This document shows, in pieces, positions 1-14,400 of a stretch of DNA of 64,000 bases; the stretch's first letter is position 1; the number at the start of each line of letters is the position of its first letter. Source of the stretch: Tyto alba (taxonomy: Eukaryota; Chordata; Aves; Strigiformes; Tytonidae); the NCBI RefSeq assembly GCF_018691265.1, contig NW_024881282.1, forward strand, positions 54,319,122 to 54,383,121, read 5' to 3'. Made by a program: the position numbers and the translations under genes. A model generated the notes under the pieces. It worked only from the letters and a program-made list of their open reading frames with translations. It had not been told where the DNA came from and did not search any database.

Positions 1-1338
1 GCAAAAAATGAGAAATTTTTTAAAATATAAAATTTTAACAATTTTAAAAAGGAGCCTTTTTTTTTTCCTGCCTGTTGAGGATTTTTTTTTTTTTCATGGA
101 GTTTATAATTCCTATCAGACAATAAAGAAAGTGAAGGTTTGTCTTCTTTTTGAAGGAAATCTTGTTGCTGACAAGATCAGAGAAGAGCTTCTTCTTGAAG
201 GGATTTCAGCATGTGATTATGACTGAAAACAACTGGAGAGGACCTTGCCAGGTCATCTTAAAGGATTTAATAGGGGAACATCCAGTTATCAGTTGACTCA
301 TTTTCTGGACATAAGATAATGATGGTGTTTTCAACCCTCACATACAAAGAGTCCTCTGAGCCTCTAGCAGGAGTCTGAAAATGAAAAAGAAGGACTAGTG
401 CCATTCAGGGAAAGAATACTAATTCTCCAAGGTTAGCAAGTCATGTCTTGTAAAGACATGTCTATAAAGCAGTGAATCACCATGCAGATGTGCCCAAGTG
501 GTGCCAGCGGCCGTACAGTGTGTTTCACTGCCCAGCTAGTCAGCTTCACCGAGAAATTGGGTATAATAACTCATGACGTGCCATGCTAAGGGAATTATGT
601 GCTTTCTAGCACCTAGTCTAGTTTTGTCCATGCTAACCTGAGCACCTCTTTGTGGGACTGCTCAGAGCTGTGCAGACATACCTTTGGTTAGTAAAGACAG
701 CTTCCTGGAATACTTTGAGTCACCAGAACTGTTTGGAGCTAAACATGGACAGCGTTAGACCCCACTGCCTCCTGCTTCCTCTAAGTGTTGCTATGGAAAA
801 TTTCATTCCTGTACTGGTCCAAGCTGGACTCAGTGGACTTTCAGTGGTTTTGGTTGCACTTTGAAAGAAGACCTGGCAGTGGGTTGTAGGACAATGGTTC
901 TCATGACTCAGAGCAGAAGTGGTTTTACATTAAACATTATTGTGCCTTGCAGAGTAATGTATGGAAGTCTCACAGCATGAATCTGTATCACCCTGATGGT
1001 TAGAGAACAGACATTTGCAAATAGCATTCTTTATCAGAAGGTGACTGACCTAATTTCATTAATATTATTAGATAGCACCATCATTTATCAATTTCAGTCA
1101 TCAGCTTATAAAGAAATACCAAGGAATTGCTACCTGTGAGAAGGTGACTGACACCGTTTACACTTTGATGACTGAAGCAGCAGCTTTACAAGTAAAGAAA
1201 CTGATCTCCACAGACCTCTGCTATAGATACCAGACTGTAAGAAGGGGTCGGGTTGAATGAGGTTAAAAACTCTAGCAGTGTTACTGGGCTTTTGGCATGT
1301 CAGTTTCCTGGTATAGCTGGCGGGCAGAGTTAAGCAGC
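1..1338. other. Intronic DNA, nothing assigned
   Basis: AT-rich sequence with a T-rich start (runs near 57-66 and 83-94). Frames are short and look like chance. The 600-870 part is slightly richer in GC and could be an old unassigned repeat. I see no gene here. By position it belongs to the intron upstream of the TAFA2 start-codon exon, assuming the 5' exon lies before this window. Confidence 0.5.
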
Positions 1339-1943
1339 TGTCCTGGATTTGGCTGGGATAGAGCTAATTTTCCATTTTAGCAGCTAAATAGTGCTGTGTT
1401 TTGGATTCAGTATGGGATTTGGTATGAGGAGAATGCTGATAATACACTGATGATTTTAGTTGCTGATGAGAAATCAACAATTTTCAACTTTTTATGTCCT
1501 GCTAGTGTGCAGGTGCATGAGAAGCTGGGAGGGAGCATAGCCAGAGCAACAGATCCAAACTGGCCAATGGAATATTCCATATCAGATAGTGTTATGCTTA
1601 GTATATAGATGAAGTTTGGCTGGGAAGCTGGCTCCCTCTTTTCAAGGATTGTGGTTTTGGGATTTTCCTTTCTCTGGGATCGTTAGCCAGGAACAGGCTG
1701 GGCATTGGTCGGCAGGTGGTGAACAATCACATTGTGCATCACTTGTTTGTATATTCTATTATTACTATTATTATTATTGTTACTTCCATTTTTATTTCAT
1801 TACAATTATTACATTAATTTTATCTCAATTTATGAGTCTCCATACCTTTACCCATCCAATTCTCTCCCCCATCCCCAGGGGTGGGGGAAGATGAGTGAGC
1901 AGTTGCGTGGTGTTTGACGGCCGGGTGCTGGTTAGCTATCAGA
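1339..1943 (+). mobile_element. Solo LTR 1, ERVL-type endogenous retrovirus
   Basis: The left end is TGTCCTGGATTTGGCTGG, the typical start of a widespread avian ERVL LTR family. The landmarks follow in the expected order: GATAGAGCTAATTTTC, a TGCTGTGTTTTGGATT block, an AGAAGCTGGGAGGG block, a CCAAT box at 1564-1568, a TATATAGA box at 1602-1609, GGCATTGGTCGGCAGGTGGTG, a TTA-rich microsatellite at about 1757-1780, and the terminal CCCCATCCCC...GTGGGG block. The right end has decayed, so its boundary is approximate and no target-site duplication is visible. No gag, pol or env sequence adjoins it, so it is a solo LTR. Small frames inside it (1396-1608, 1616-1894, 1732-1917) are not genes. Confidence 0.85.
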
Positions 1944-4900
1944 CTTCCACCCTTGGTGCCAGGGACTACAAAGAGCCGACCTTTGCTTTTGGTCACGCAG
2001 CTCTGTTAAGGAGCACGGGAGCCCCCTGTTAGATGGCATGGATGGCCAGAGTTGTTCTTGTCTTGCCTGCTATGGACACAGCACTTATGACTGCAGCTCC
2101 CTTGCTCTCTAGGAATATTGTTCAGCAATGATGATTAGTGGCTCCTTCTGTAAACCACACAGCCTCCCTGACTTCTGTGGTTATTTATAAGTTTTACTTA
2201 TTTTTTTATGAAGAAGAGAATAACATAGGCAGTTTCTCTCCTATTTCTGGCCTTTCACTTCAGATTTTAAATATCCTTTTATTTTTTTCACAGACTTTAG
2301 TTATAGTGGAAGACTGACAAAAGAAAAAAGGATATGCATGAAATATAGAGGTACAGTCTTTGACCTTTTCTCCTCAGTGGTACAATATCTCCTAACTTAA
2401 TGTATAAAATCCTGTTTTCTCCTTGATCTCTCAATCCACAAACAGAAAATAAAAGTCTGTGCTTTCAGGACAGGTTTAATGTGTCCTTAAGGCCTAATAG
2501 TGCAGAGGAACTCAATTTAAAAGTCATAATTCTTATTAATTTCTGTAAGCATGCAAAGAAAAGGCCCTGACTCCCTAGTTTGGGTGAACTAGCAGGTAAC
2601 AGGGCGTGTGAGGAGTTTAGATGGTGACTTGTTCTTGTCCTTTTAACCTAATGACCAGTTTCTGTCACATTTGGTTCAGACTCTAGGGCTGTGGAGAGGA
2701 GAGGCCTCCAGTGGAGGGCACGGCAGGGCTCCTGATTTTGAGGACCTTCGCAAGCAGTGTTGAAATGCTGTCACTTCAGTGGTCCTGTCTTTGCTAATGT
2801 CCCCCCCTGAGCACTGAGTCCTTTGGGAGAGGACTTCTCTGTTGGCCCTTTTCTCCTGTGTTTTTCAAAGGAGTGACAGGGAATTACTGTGTATATTCTG
2901 TAAAATCTATTTTTATTGTTTAGTCAGAGTTGCTCAAAACTTACACTTAAAAAATCATTCTTTGGTTTCTCTTTCTGCAGAAGAAAGAAGTGCATCTTGA
3001 GTTATGTGGTGTCAAGCTTCTGCCAAGGCATAGAGAAAAAGATTAAAAACAAAAGGGATAACTTTTGGTCCTCCTGTGATACAAGTGCCAACCTTTGTCT
3101 CAGTCAAATTTTTGTAATTAAGTGTTTTAAGATGAAGAAAAGGCTATATATGCTTTGAAGTAATCTGATAGATCAAGGAGGATGGGGATTCAATGGGTTT
3201 TGAGCATGGGCTTCAACGAGGTTATTAGGGATTTTACTGAATGTAGTTTTAGTGGAGTGCAATCACCAGATGATGCAATTGAGAGGGGTTATACAAGGAT
3301 AGCTTTATATGCTGGATATCCCTGAAAATAAGATTTTTAAAATATATCAGAGATAAAATGATGAATTGTGAAGATCATAGAAAAGATTGAAGTATTTTAA
3401 TAAGATCAGCAATCCATAGGTAACTATATGTAAAATAAAGTAAAATGTATTAAGAAGCAGGTAACTTGTTCGTTTAAGACTAAATTCAAATCAACACTTA
3501 GCAATGGAAATTAATTTTTCTGCCTGTATTTACAGTGTTCTTAGGGTTCTGCTGTTTTGTCACTGAAATATTTGGAGTTTTTATCGTATTCTGTTCAACA
3601 GATTACATAAAGAACTTTAGAGAATAATTTTATTTCTGCCTGATTTTGGAAAGGAACAAAAGATAGATGGGTCTAGTGAATTCTGCTTTCCTGCTCTTTA
3701 CAAAATTTACCACATAAATGTTTTTGCCACCAAAACTACAAAAGTTTTAAAATATTCTTTGATATTTTGTTGATATTTGTGAAGTTTCTGAAATCTCAGA
3801 TCAGTATAGTGCTTATTGGTATCATAATATTTAAGTTCCCTTATTTACGGAGAGTTTGATTAAACAGAGTAGTTTTCATTAACGGCAAATCCTTCATAAA
3901 TTCCATCTTCTTATAATATTAGAGATTACTGGAAGATTAATGTGAGAGAGCTCAGTTTTTCACTGTTTATGGCAGAAAATTTTGGTCCCTTTGAAACAAA
4001 TCTCACTACTGATATGGTAGGCATGTCATAACTGGAAGTATTGCACTGTCCAGCCTCACTGAAAAAATATATGGACTAAATAGTGTTTGATCTATTTATT
4101 CCACAATTCTGGTATCATTTTCTGTTCTTTGATAATCCCAGAAGTTGTAAGAAAGTTTACAAAGTGAAATTTACAACATAATTAATAAACTTGACACCAT
4201 TGTTACAATTATTTATATGATTCTTCTGCCGGGTACTGATTTGCCATAGCAAAGAACAGATTCATGGGGCTGTTAGAACACTGCACTGCCTTGTGCTCTA
4301 CAAATCTATGCAATACTGAGACCTGGTAAACTGCGTAACACTAGGCAAGTATTTGATGAGACATACTTACCCACTTACCGAATGAAACAGGCTTGTACAA
4401 CCACTATTTTATTGGCTAGAGAGAAAAAGGAAACATAAAATCATACTGGCGTAGAAACCTCAAAAAAATAAAGTGAGTACTCCACCAAGAAATATGCAGT
4501 AATTCTGCCCCATCCTCCTCCACAGTGGGGGTGGCTGCTGCCTTACTGAGCAAGCATCTTGCTCCTCTGCGGATCTGGGTTTGGGAGAGGTCAGCTCGTG
4601 GTTTTGAAGTAGTCTAAACTAGTAATCCCAGCCTACCTTTAGTCAATGATGAAAACCGGGCAACTCCAGAGAATGATTCATCATCTGGCCTATTTTTAAA
4701 GTGTATTTCCACCTGATTTGGGTATTTTTATCCAGTGTCTGGATTTCTTGGTTATATCTTTACATCTGCTGTCCATTACTGACCCTTTTCTCTCTCTGGA
4801 TATTTTACATGGTCTAAATCTACTTCTCCATTGAACCTGTGCTGCTCTGTGGAAATGGATGTATCTTAGAAGCAGGATCAAGTCAGTAGCTCAGCAATGA

Positions 4901-7900
4901 AGCCCACTTGAGTAGAGGGGAAATACTGTAGGATCCAGTCCTTGTTTCTTGTAAAGTTTACACATAAAACTATTGCTGAATAATATGCACTGGAAGCTGA
5001 GACTGAAATCCAGAATTTCTACTTGCTCATTATTTGCTCACTAAGGAATGTCACAAATTTGGATGCAGGGATTTTTGTAGATGGCCCATTTTGACTAAGT
5101 TGATTAAATGGTGCCTAAGTCCTGTTGTTGACATGGCCACCGATCTTTTGGGGAGATTCACATAAGCGTTTCTCTGCAGGCTGTCTGCACTTTTAGATAA
5201 TTAATCTTAAAATTTATGTGCCTATGTTACAACTCATCAGGAAATTAGTATATGATACAGCTTTTTCTGATCCAGTTGTGGATATATATTCAAAAGACAG
5301 TTTCTATTAAAATATTTATCTACAAATACCTATTTTTCTGCAAATGCTTTCTGACTGATTCAATAAAAGTTATAACTCTACCCTCTAATCATTGACTTGT
5401 TCTTACAACAAAAGGATTGTGCATCCAGACATGATATCTCAAGGTCAACCAGCCTGCATTTCTGGATATAAAGTATATGATCCTTACAAAAGGGGTCCAG
5501 TTGTCCTTCCAAGTACCCAGGGCACCTATATACGAGTTGAGGTCAGTACAGAAACTCCTAACAGCAAAGTGTTTTTATCTTCATATACAATCTAATTTTA
5601 CTACTCCATCTTTAAATTGTTCTTTTTTATTGACCCCATTTTAATTACACCAATAAGATCCTCATGAACTTTTCTGGGTTGATTCTTTATAAAGTACTGT
5701 AAATAAGATTAATTTTTAAAATCACAACCCCTGGGAAAAAAGTTTTGAAACAATTTCTGTGGACGTTATTTTATAAGAATGGAGAAAATCATAGCTTTTA
5801 TGTAGACTAATTTATTTATAGTCAGAAACAGTTTTCCCTAATCAAAGAGTAGCTTTTCTTCTTACTGCAGTTTTTAGGTGTGTTTTTGACACACAAAATA
5901 TGTTAAAGGAGATAATAATCCTGTCTCTTATGGCATAAGAAAACTATTTGGAAAAAAACAAGAGTGCAGTTTATCAGTTGGAGATGTGAGAAACCAAATC
6001 ATTTATATTCATGTTTCTCTCTGCAACCAAAAGAAAATGGCCACATTTCTCAAACTTTGTTTGAAATAGTACAAAATCCACGTTTCATAAACTCTGTGAA
6101 CTGTCAGCAGCTTAGTTTTTACTAATATAAATAGTTTCTCACATTTCTAATTTATTTGTTCATTCCATGACACTAAAAAATAATCATGGAAGAAACTGTT
6201 TCTAAATACATTTTTACTGTTGGTGTAAGACTATATAACACTTGTTTTACCATCCTGAAGTTGCTTTGGACATGACATCAGGTGTGACTTAACAGGACAA
6301 GATCTAAAGCATGATAACTTGTATTGTACAAATGTAAAATCTGTATGACCAAAATACTCGAGACGTTAGTAATAGTAGTTTTTTATCAGTAAAGTGCTAA
6401 TTCTTGCATGTTAATAATGCCTTCCTACACATTTGAGGGAAGTTCTCAGAGCCTCCTGTTTTGCTCATTCTCTTGGAGGTGTAATAGCGATAGTTAGCAG
6501 TTTGGTATCTTGTCATCTCACTAAAGCAAACTTATGAAATGTGCTTCGTAGTAGAGTGGAATTAATGCTTTGGTTTGCTGAAAAATAAATTTTCAGAAGC
6601 CACGATCATACAGAGTAATATACAGTGCATGTCTCTGGTCTTTCTTGAGTTGTTTATTTCTGTTGACTTTTAATTTACACAGAAACAAAATTAAGTCAGA
6701 ATCCTTTCAAATTGTCACATATCTAACAAAATCATCTTTAATCATTGCTGAAGTATAACTAAGAGACAAGTATATCATAATCCATTTGCTAAATACGCAG
6801 TATAATGAATTCTTCAGTATTTCTTCTATTTAACTCTGCATTGTGACTTCTATGTAAACCAGTAAATTGCTCTCCTGTGTCTATGGAGATTGCTTTGTAC
6901 TAGCCACCTTTGAAGCAGTGTATATTGCTTTGATACCCCAATTGTTTAAAATACCTTCCCCAAAATAAAACTAGAAGAAAGAAACATCTGACAAATCATT
7001 GCCCTAGAAAGGTTAGAAACCTATATTCATTCAATTTTCTTAGCATGCCTTATCCTGGCTGGATTGTGCAAATGGTTCTTGCTGACTCCAGGGTGCCAGA
7101 GTGACAAAACAATATACCAAGACTTAATCTTTTTTTTCTTATTATGAAACAGTTATAGCTATTGCACAGTTAAGGTTGAAGCTCGCTTCCATTACAAGCC
7201 TGATCTACAACTCCCATCAACCACTTGTCCCCAAAACAAGCCATTCCCTGTGAAATTTCACATGTCACATCTCATGCAGAGCTAAATGTTTCTATGAAGG
7301 CTAAGGAAAGAATATAGAAAAGGACTTTTAAAGTTACAAAGCTTGATTCTTTGCTGCCATGAACTAGCTGTAGTCATCATAAAAAGTGAAGGTGTCATAT
7401 GCTTTGTATGTGTATATATTATTAATGGGATTGCTAGCCCTGTCTATTGTCAGATTCCCTATTAAGTCCTGTCATAGGACCCCATTTTCACTTTCTTATA
7501 GCTTTGATAAATGTTTACTGTCTTGGGATTTTATTTCAGGCTGATGTTTGAGTTTATGCATGGAGGTATGTGTAAAATGTCAGCCAGCTCAATGCAGTTA
7601 TTAAGAAAGACACTTGTGCAGCAGATCAATCCTTAGTTTCTGTAAAATGTTAAACTCCGTGTTTTAGCTTATGAAATGAAATGTAAATAAACCAAAAAAA
7701 AATTGCAAAATGAGATCTCAAGAACTGTTTTAGAAGAAGAGGAAATGTATAGTGATCCTCATGTTTGTGGGTAATGTCCTGTGTTGGCACTGACAGAGAA
7801 TAAGCATTGTGTTCTACTTGGTGAAGCAGATGGCAGATTTCAAAAGGCCCAAATACATACCTGAAGGTAAACTAGCTTCAGTAAATGTTCAAAACTTTGT

Positions 7901-10476
7901 AATAGCTTTCTGTTTAATATCACAGTTCTGTGGTATGATAGTAAGCTGCAGAAAAGTATATGTGCTATTCCCTCTCTCCCTATAGTACACATTGGCATTG
8001 TTAAACTATATTTTTTTTCTACTGTTTGATCAAATTATTATTTTAATTTGATTAGGAGCTAGTTGTGCTAATTTCAAAATGTAGTCAAATGCAAAAAAAA
8101 TGCTTTTCGAAATTCTTGCTCTTCCTTATCAAATAATTTTCTTTTGTAAAATAGTCAAGACTAACGCCTTGAATTCAAAATTTTCAATATCCATGTTAAT
8201 AAGCCTTATGTTTATATGACAGAGTCTAAATATAAAAAGGCTGGAAACATTTTAATATTTGTCAACTTTAAACAAATATGTGTAAAAAGTGTTAGACCTA
8301 TTTGCTTGATCTTAGATACCTTACAACATTTTTTACTTCCTTTTGCAACTCATTAGACAGAGCCTATTGTCAATTGTGGGATGTTTCTCTTGTGTAGGAG
8401 TTTCCCACATAACAGAGTTTTGCCCTGGAATAACCTTCTTTTATTTCAGTAAGATGTATCAGTAGAACAGGCTACCAGTTGTGACAAATTGATGGCTTCT
8501 TCTGAAGCTCACACACTTCCTTTGGATTAGCTGCATGAGAACAGTAAAGCTCATTTTCAGTCCTGACTTAAACTCAGTACCAAAAAGCTTTTTCACTTAA
8601 CCCTCTGTGCTGTCTATCTTCTCGTGAAAAACTTTTCTGTAATGAACATATGAATAAAACTCTCAATTGCATTCTTCAAAATATATTCCATGTTGAACTA
8701 GTAGAGTTCTCAACTTTTAGTTACTCAAGAAATATCAAATATCTATCAGCTTCATACTTTCAATAACACATGTAGTTATTTTGCACTAAGGAATGAAATA
8801 AATTGCATATTATGTTGTAGTACTGATGAAAACAAAAGATACGTCTCCTGTTGTGCTTGGAATGGATATGTCATGAAAGTTATCTAAGCCAAATAACAAT
8901 AAATACACCAACTGGAGTCTTTTATACAACTCGATATACAGCTATATTGTGGAAGTCTAATTACTGTGATTGATAATAGCAGCCATTTATTGCACGTCTT
9001 AGGGCAGCTGTACAGTGTGTAGTGCTTGAATTTTGGTTTGCCATATTAATTATTAAGTAGAGCTCCCCATTGATTTCTTTGCAGTGTTGTACTTAAAAAT
9101 TGATGGTGTGAAAGGAGATAGTCTTATCAGGGCTGAGATAAAACCGGAGCTCATAACTTTGTTTAAAATTGTAAGGTGTAACAGACCGTGTGATCTTGGG
9201 ATGAAACCTCTGTCAAATAAATGTCAAACTGTAGTTCCTTGCCTGGGAAATTAAGAGACCTGATTTTTTCTCCATTAACTTTACTATTCATGTACATTAG
9301 AGTGAAGTGGTACATTTTTATATCTTAAGAAATGTTTTACCATGAAAAATTCTTGTTCCACTCTTAAGTCAAACTGTAAGGATATAATAAAAGATAGGTG
9401 GGAGTATGAATCTTGATTTCCTTAGTGCATTCAGAGATCAATGTCTCTTCCTCAAGATTTCAAAACTTTGAATTAATTCAGTATTTTCTTATAAATTGTA
9501 ATCTTGGTTAATTTACTGTCCTGTATTTTCATTTCTATTTACAGCAGATAGTCCCAGTGAAGATCGTAGGTGTCTGACAGTGAAACACAAATATTCAGCA
9601 ATAGGCTTAATTTGCTTGACAGCATCTTTAGATAATCTAAACATTTCCTTTCAGAACATGCATATCTTTAACAGTAGGGCCATGAAAGCCTCCTGGGCAG
9701 AGACTTAATTTGCAACATTGTAATAAAAAAGCAGTGTGTGTGTCAAGGATATGCAGCTCTTTTGATAACTGGGGAAAATTTTATTGCAGTGTCTGTCTGC
9801 AGCAGTATACTTGCAAATCTGTTCTGCGGTGAAGGTGCAATCCTCTCTTCAGTGTACATATTGAAGGATTTTTTTCAGACTCTCAAGGATGTGATGAAGA
9901 GGAATTTTTAAAATATCTTTCTAAAAGAGAACTCAGGGTCTTTATTTATTTTTCACTAGTCGGGGAATGTCTCATAGTCTTCAGTAAAGCATTTTGTCTA
10001 AGGGAAGCTGAAGAAGAAGGGACTGATGCAGAGCCACTGAAGAATGACATAAATACAGCTGGTTCCCTCTTTGGGCAGGGAGAACAGCTAGTGATTTTCT
10101 AGTCTTGTCTTTTCTGTGAAGAATGGAACATTTCCCAGTGGGATCTGGGTCACAATTTGTGTTCGGTTTTGGCTTCTTCAGTATTTAGACAAGATTATTT
10201 CAGTAACATTCTGGAAAGGAAAAATACAGGCAAGGCTGTAATTGGTTTTGTTGTAATGAAAGCTGTAGTCGTTGGTTTGAGAGTCGTCCAGATGAATCTA
10301 CACAGGAGAGCAGTTTAAAGGGTAAAGCATAAATTAAAGGAAATTGCTTTACATTTAGTTTTTCTCCATATCTGCAAGCTGGAAACAACATGTGAACTGA
10401 CCGAATTTTAAGTGATTTTTAAGTGCCTGTATGTATAGAACAGAGAGAATATATACATATAGACTTATATAGCCAT
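1944..10476. other. Long AT-rich intron stretch without genes
   Basis: About 8.5 kb of unique-looking AT-rich DNA with dense stops in all frames. The longest frames (2916-3158 on +, 5392-5595 on +, 4696-4881 on -) are under 85 codons and resemble nothing I recognise. No clear LINE or LTR was seen. It may contain conserved non-coding elements, which cannot be judged without an alignment. Confidence 0.5.
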
Positions 10477-10509
10477 ACACACACACACACACGCACATAC
10501 ATATATAAA
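10477..10509. repeat. (AC)n/(AT)n microsatellite
   Basis: An AC dinucleotide run at 10477-10492 passes through an imperfect GCACATAC segment into an AT run. It is short and interrupted, so only moderately likely to be polymorphic. Confidence 0.8.
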
Positions 10510-10859
10510 ATTTTAGTTTAGCAACAGGCTCATTTTTGAAGAAGACATTTGAGAATTTGTGAATAGGAAGTAATGTTAGCTTCTCAGTTCCTAATATTTA
10601 GGCATATAAACTCCACTTTTTTCTAGGAAGATATTTTGCTGTGGCCTAAAATTTTTTTATATATATCTAACAAAAAGTACATTTAAATTAATTCATTCAG
10701 CAGAGTTCAGCTACTCAGTGCCAGAGGAGATTGGCCTCAAAATGTGATCCCAAAATAACGAGGGCTCAGTTTAGTTGCCCTTTTGCTGCTTTCTCTCTTT
10801 TCCTTCATGCAAAAGAAGAAATGTTAATGCTGACTGAGCATTTCTACATTTAGCAAATA

Positions 10860-10995
10860 AAAGGCAACTTTTATTAGTCAGCTTTATCATGCCGTGCATA
10901 AGAATGTGATAGAATGGTGATTACTGCTTGATCCATCTGCGTGTGTTATGATTCATGCTAATGAACATGCAAATGCTCTAGTGAAGAGAAATTTA
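10860..10995. promoter_or_regulatory. Possible regulatory block with paired octamer (POU-type) motifs
   Basis: The block holds ATGCTAAT at 10955-10962 and ATGCAAAT at 10967-10974, with starts 12 bp apart on the same strand. The second is the exact octamer bound by POU/Oct factors and the first is a one-base variant. The surrounding 130 bp is complex, non-repetitive sequence. Enhancer function is inference only; such motifs also occur by chance in AT-rich DNA. Confidence 0.25.
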
Positions 10996-11224
10996 GTGCA
11001 GTGAATTCATTTAAAAGATATCCTCCAAAAGTCCCCTGTTCCTTCACTCCTTGAGTACTTTTGTTTGACTCAAGCAGTGACAATGTAGTCAGGTCCGCAG
11101 CTGGGACAGGTCAACTGACAGCAATATACCAAGCCACAGTAACAAATGATCAGGACTCTGACAAACATCATTATTAGACTTTGCCCAATAGTTAAATTAT
11201 ATGACATAGCATGATGCTGGAAAC

Positions 11225-11340
11225 AGTTAATAAAATTATTAATAAAATTAATAAATAAAAATAATAAATAAACATAATAAATAACAAATAAATAATGAAT
11301 ACACATAATTAATAAACATAATCATTAATAAAATGATTAT
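11225..11340. repeat. A/T-rich low-complexity tract (TAA/TAAA units)
   Basis: About 115 bp made almost only of AATAAA, AATTAA and ATAAATAA units with little C or G. It is an imperfect simple repeat. It contains several chance AATAAA hexamers on the + strand. Confidence 0.8.
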
Positions 11341-11404
11341 GTATGAGGTAGAAAAGATAACATAAGTGATGGGACTATGTCAGAAGCATAGTTACCTAAT
11401 TATA

Positions 11405-14400
11405 TTATTTTCTTGCATATTTTCCCAAATCCATGTCTTCTGCACTGCTTAATCTGGGGTTTAAATGCATGGCTCTCAAAATGAAAGATTTTGAAAAAAA
11501 TTCTAACATCCTCCAACTTTTTTCTTTGCAGTTTGAAAATATTTGGTTGGTATTAAAATGAAAAAAGTAAGTGTGAAAATTGCCTGGTTTGTGATAAAAT
11601 TCAAAGTGAACTAAAAGATGTTCAGAATACATGAAAATCATAGATCTGAGTTTCATAGCTGAAAACCTGGACAGTTTTCTTATTTTCTTTTGTTGTGCCT
11701 TCATTCTGTCTTCAAGAATGTTTATTCCACACTTGATCAAGGAAATTACATTGCTTGTTAAATATTTATTTCTGTATTCATAGCTTATAGGTATTTGTGG
11801 TAACAGCAGTCTCACATTCACTAGGACACATTGATCCAACTGAAATCCATTTATTTACTCTAGGGATTCTTCATTCTCCCTTCCTTTCAAGAAGTATTAT
11901 CCTTTTAGTAATTTATCCTAATACTTATCCTATCCTATTTTTCTTAATGTCTTCTAGGACATGATCCTAATAAGTATCTCCTAAGTATTCAAGGCAGTTA
12001 TTTATACATAGAAGGCATTTATTTATATATAAGTGTTGATTAACCCATGTGGGAATGCTGATATGTCTCCAAGCAGTATTAAAATTGTGGGACAAAATCG
12101 AAAAGTGCAGGTTCTTCAAACACAGTCGCACCATCGCATGTGCAAAAAGCTGTGCTTGCTGGGGGGTCCTGGTGTGAGAAAAGCTACCCTGCTTCAGGGC
12201 AGTGCACGAGGTGCCCTAGCTGCTCATGGTCCTGCAGAGCGTTTTGCATTTGACATGACCTAAAGAACCAGAGGGGAACAAGCTGGAAGCTGGAGAGGCT
12301 GTTACCCAATTCTGAGCTCTTACATGACCACCTCTGCCAGCAGCACACAAGTGACTGTTGCTACAGCTGAGGTCTGAAAATGCAAATTCTTTTAAATGCA
12401 AACCATAATCATTAATTATATTGATAAACAGAAGTGCTTTACTGTACACTAGAATAAGGCTAATTTCTGTCACACAGCCGACTTGATATTCTAGTTCTGA
12501 AATTATTTTGTAATATTTCAATTTTACTTTCAGGGTTTTTTTATTAACTAGTTATAATATTTCAAATTGTTATACACAGAATAAAAGTAGAAACAGTAAC
12601 TTTTTTTTAATATTCTTTTACAAGGCACACAAATTAGTGGATGCTCCTTACCTTTATTTTATTTGATTGAATGACAGTGGTTCTTTGAGCTTAACAAAGC
12701 AGAAGTTCTTTAACAAAGAAGTAATGGAGTGGTGGATAATTTGGATTATCAAGAGGAATGGTGAATGCTTGGCCAGAGGTGTGTTCTTGGTTGATCAGGA
12801 CTACTGAATATATAAAATGTGTTGGAAGAATCACAACCCAAAATATTGTGGTTTTGAACTAAAAATTAACTACTGTGTTTTGAATCAAAAGGAAATACTT
12901 TGATTTTTGAATGTTTTAAACTTAGAAAAAATATATTTTTATAGGTGCATTTTGAAGTGAAGTAGACTCTAAAAAGTTACAAATTGAAGCAGACGTTTGT
13001 TTAAAACATTTTGATTTATTCAGCATGAATTCACAAAATGGTTGGTTTTCTGCTCAGGGAAAAAAAAAAAAAAAGTTTTCCTGGGAAGTTTCATGGATCT
13101 GTAGTTATGCTACAGCGCATTTTTCATCCTGTGTACAGCACATATAGCTGTCACATTCCAAAGCTCATGGTAAGAATAGACTCAGTCTAAATAAAGTGAT
13201 GATATTTTTATAGCTGCCATTAATTTTTGTGAACTCTTTTTGCAGTTGGATGGCCAAATATTTCTTTCTGTATTGATACGTGCAGACAATCTTAATAAGC
13301 TGACCAGTACAGGATACTAAAGGATGTGTGAAAATGTGTTCTTCAATCTAGATTGTGTTATCGCCTTGGTATTTACAACTCCCAAGGATCCTTAGGATGG
13401 GAGAATGGATTCTTCAGTGAAATAGTAACAGGATTTGAAGCGTTTCACCTCTAGGGCATTGATTTATGTTCCAGGCTAGGTTGGCACTCTCTGAATGGAG
13501 TTATCACCAGAGAGCTTTTGTTTGGCTTATGTGAAATGAAAGTCTTAAATTTGTAGTGGACAGCTGCCCAAACTGCAAAAATACCATCTTGCTTTGCACT
13601 AATGATGGTCTTTCGTTTCAATAAAGAGACTAGGATTAAGTAGACATTAAAACTTCCCTCATATCCCTGGTGAGCGATCTTCTTTGTTAAGGCACTTTGT
13701 CAGGATATCCTTGACAGTCAGATCCTGCTGTCACCATGCCAAATATCTGTTTAATCAGTAACGGACAAAACTTCAAGACTCAAACAACCACAACACTAAC
13801 TTAAAAAAGCCATAGAAAAGGTCCAGGATGAGAATTTCTACTTTATAGAAAACTATTATTCCTCAAAGATTTGGGACTTGGCAATCTCAAACTCACTGCC
13901 ACCTCAAATGGTTGATTATCATGTGTCTGATTTCAGTGAGGAAACAGTAAAAAGTTGCATGCATGAATCATATTTATATTTTTGTATCTGCTGTCCTACA
14001 GACTGATGCAAAATAGGAGGTTCACTAGATTGAAGCAAGTCATGATGAAATATAGGGAGAGTTCTACTCCAGATTTGCCAGGCAGGATATTAAAAACAAG
14101 AATAGTACCTGACCCACTGAAGAAGATTTTGCATCTTGTGCCAGCTAGTTCATAACTTAGAGGGAGGAATGTTGAAACTTTGTCTGGATTTGCTAAAGAT
14201 GAATCAGCTTGGGGAGAGACATTGAATCTGACTGCAGCAGTCTGTGGGAAAGGGTAATTACTGCATAGCTATAGAAAAGACAGAGCCAAGCTCTTACTGG
14301 AGATGCACAATGGTAGGATGAGAGTCAATGGATGCAACATGGGAAATTGAGTTTAGATAGGAGGACTACCAGGATAGTGATCCATAAAGCCCAGGTGCTG

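Noticed and set aside
1396..1917. Open frames inside LTR 1
   Set aside because: They fall within U3/R/U5 of a solo LTR, including a microsatellite translated as repeated tyrosine or leucine.
5392..5595. 67-codon + frame of balanced composition
   Set aside because: No recognised domain and no exon-like splice sites with a continuing frame were found; the length is within chance expectation.
11405..11839. 144-codon minus-strand open frame
   Set aside because: The composition is typical of translated AT-rich DNA, with no domain, signal or supporting gene structure. A frame of this size is roughly expected by chance in 64 kb at this base composition.
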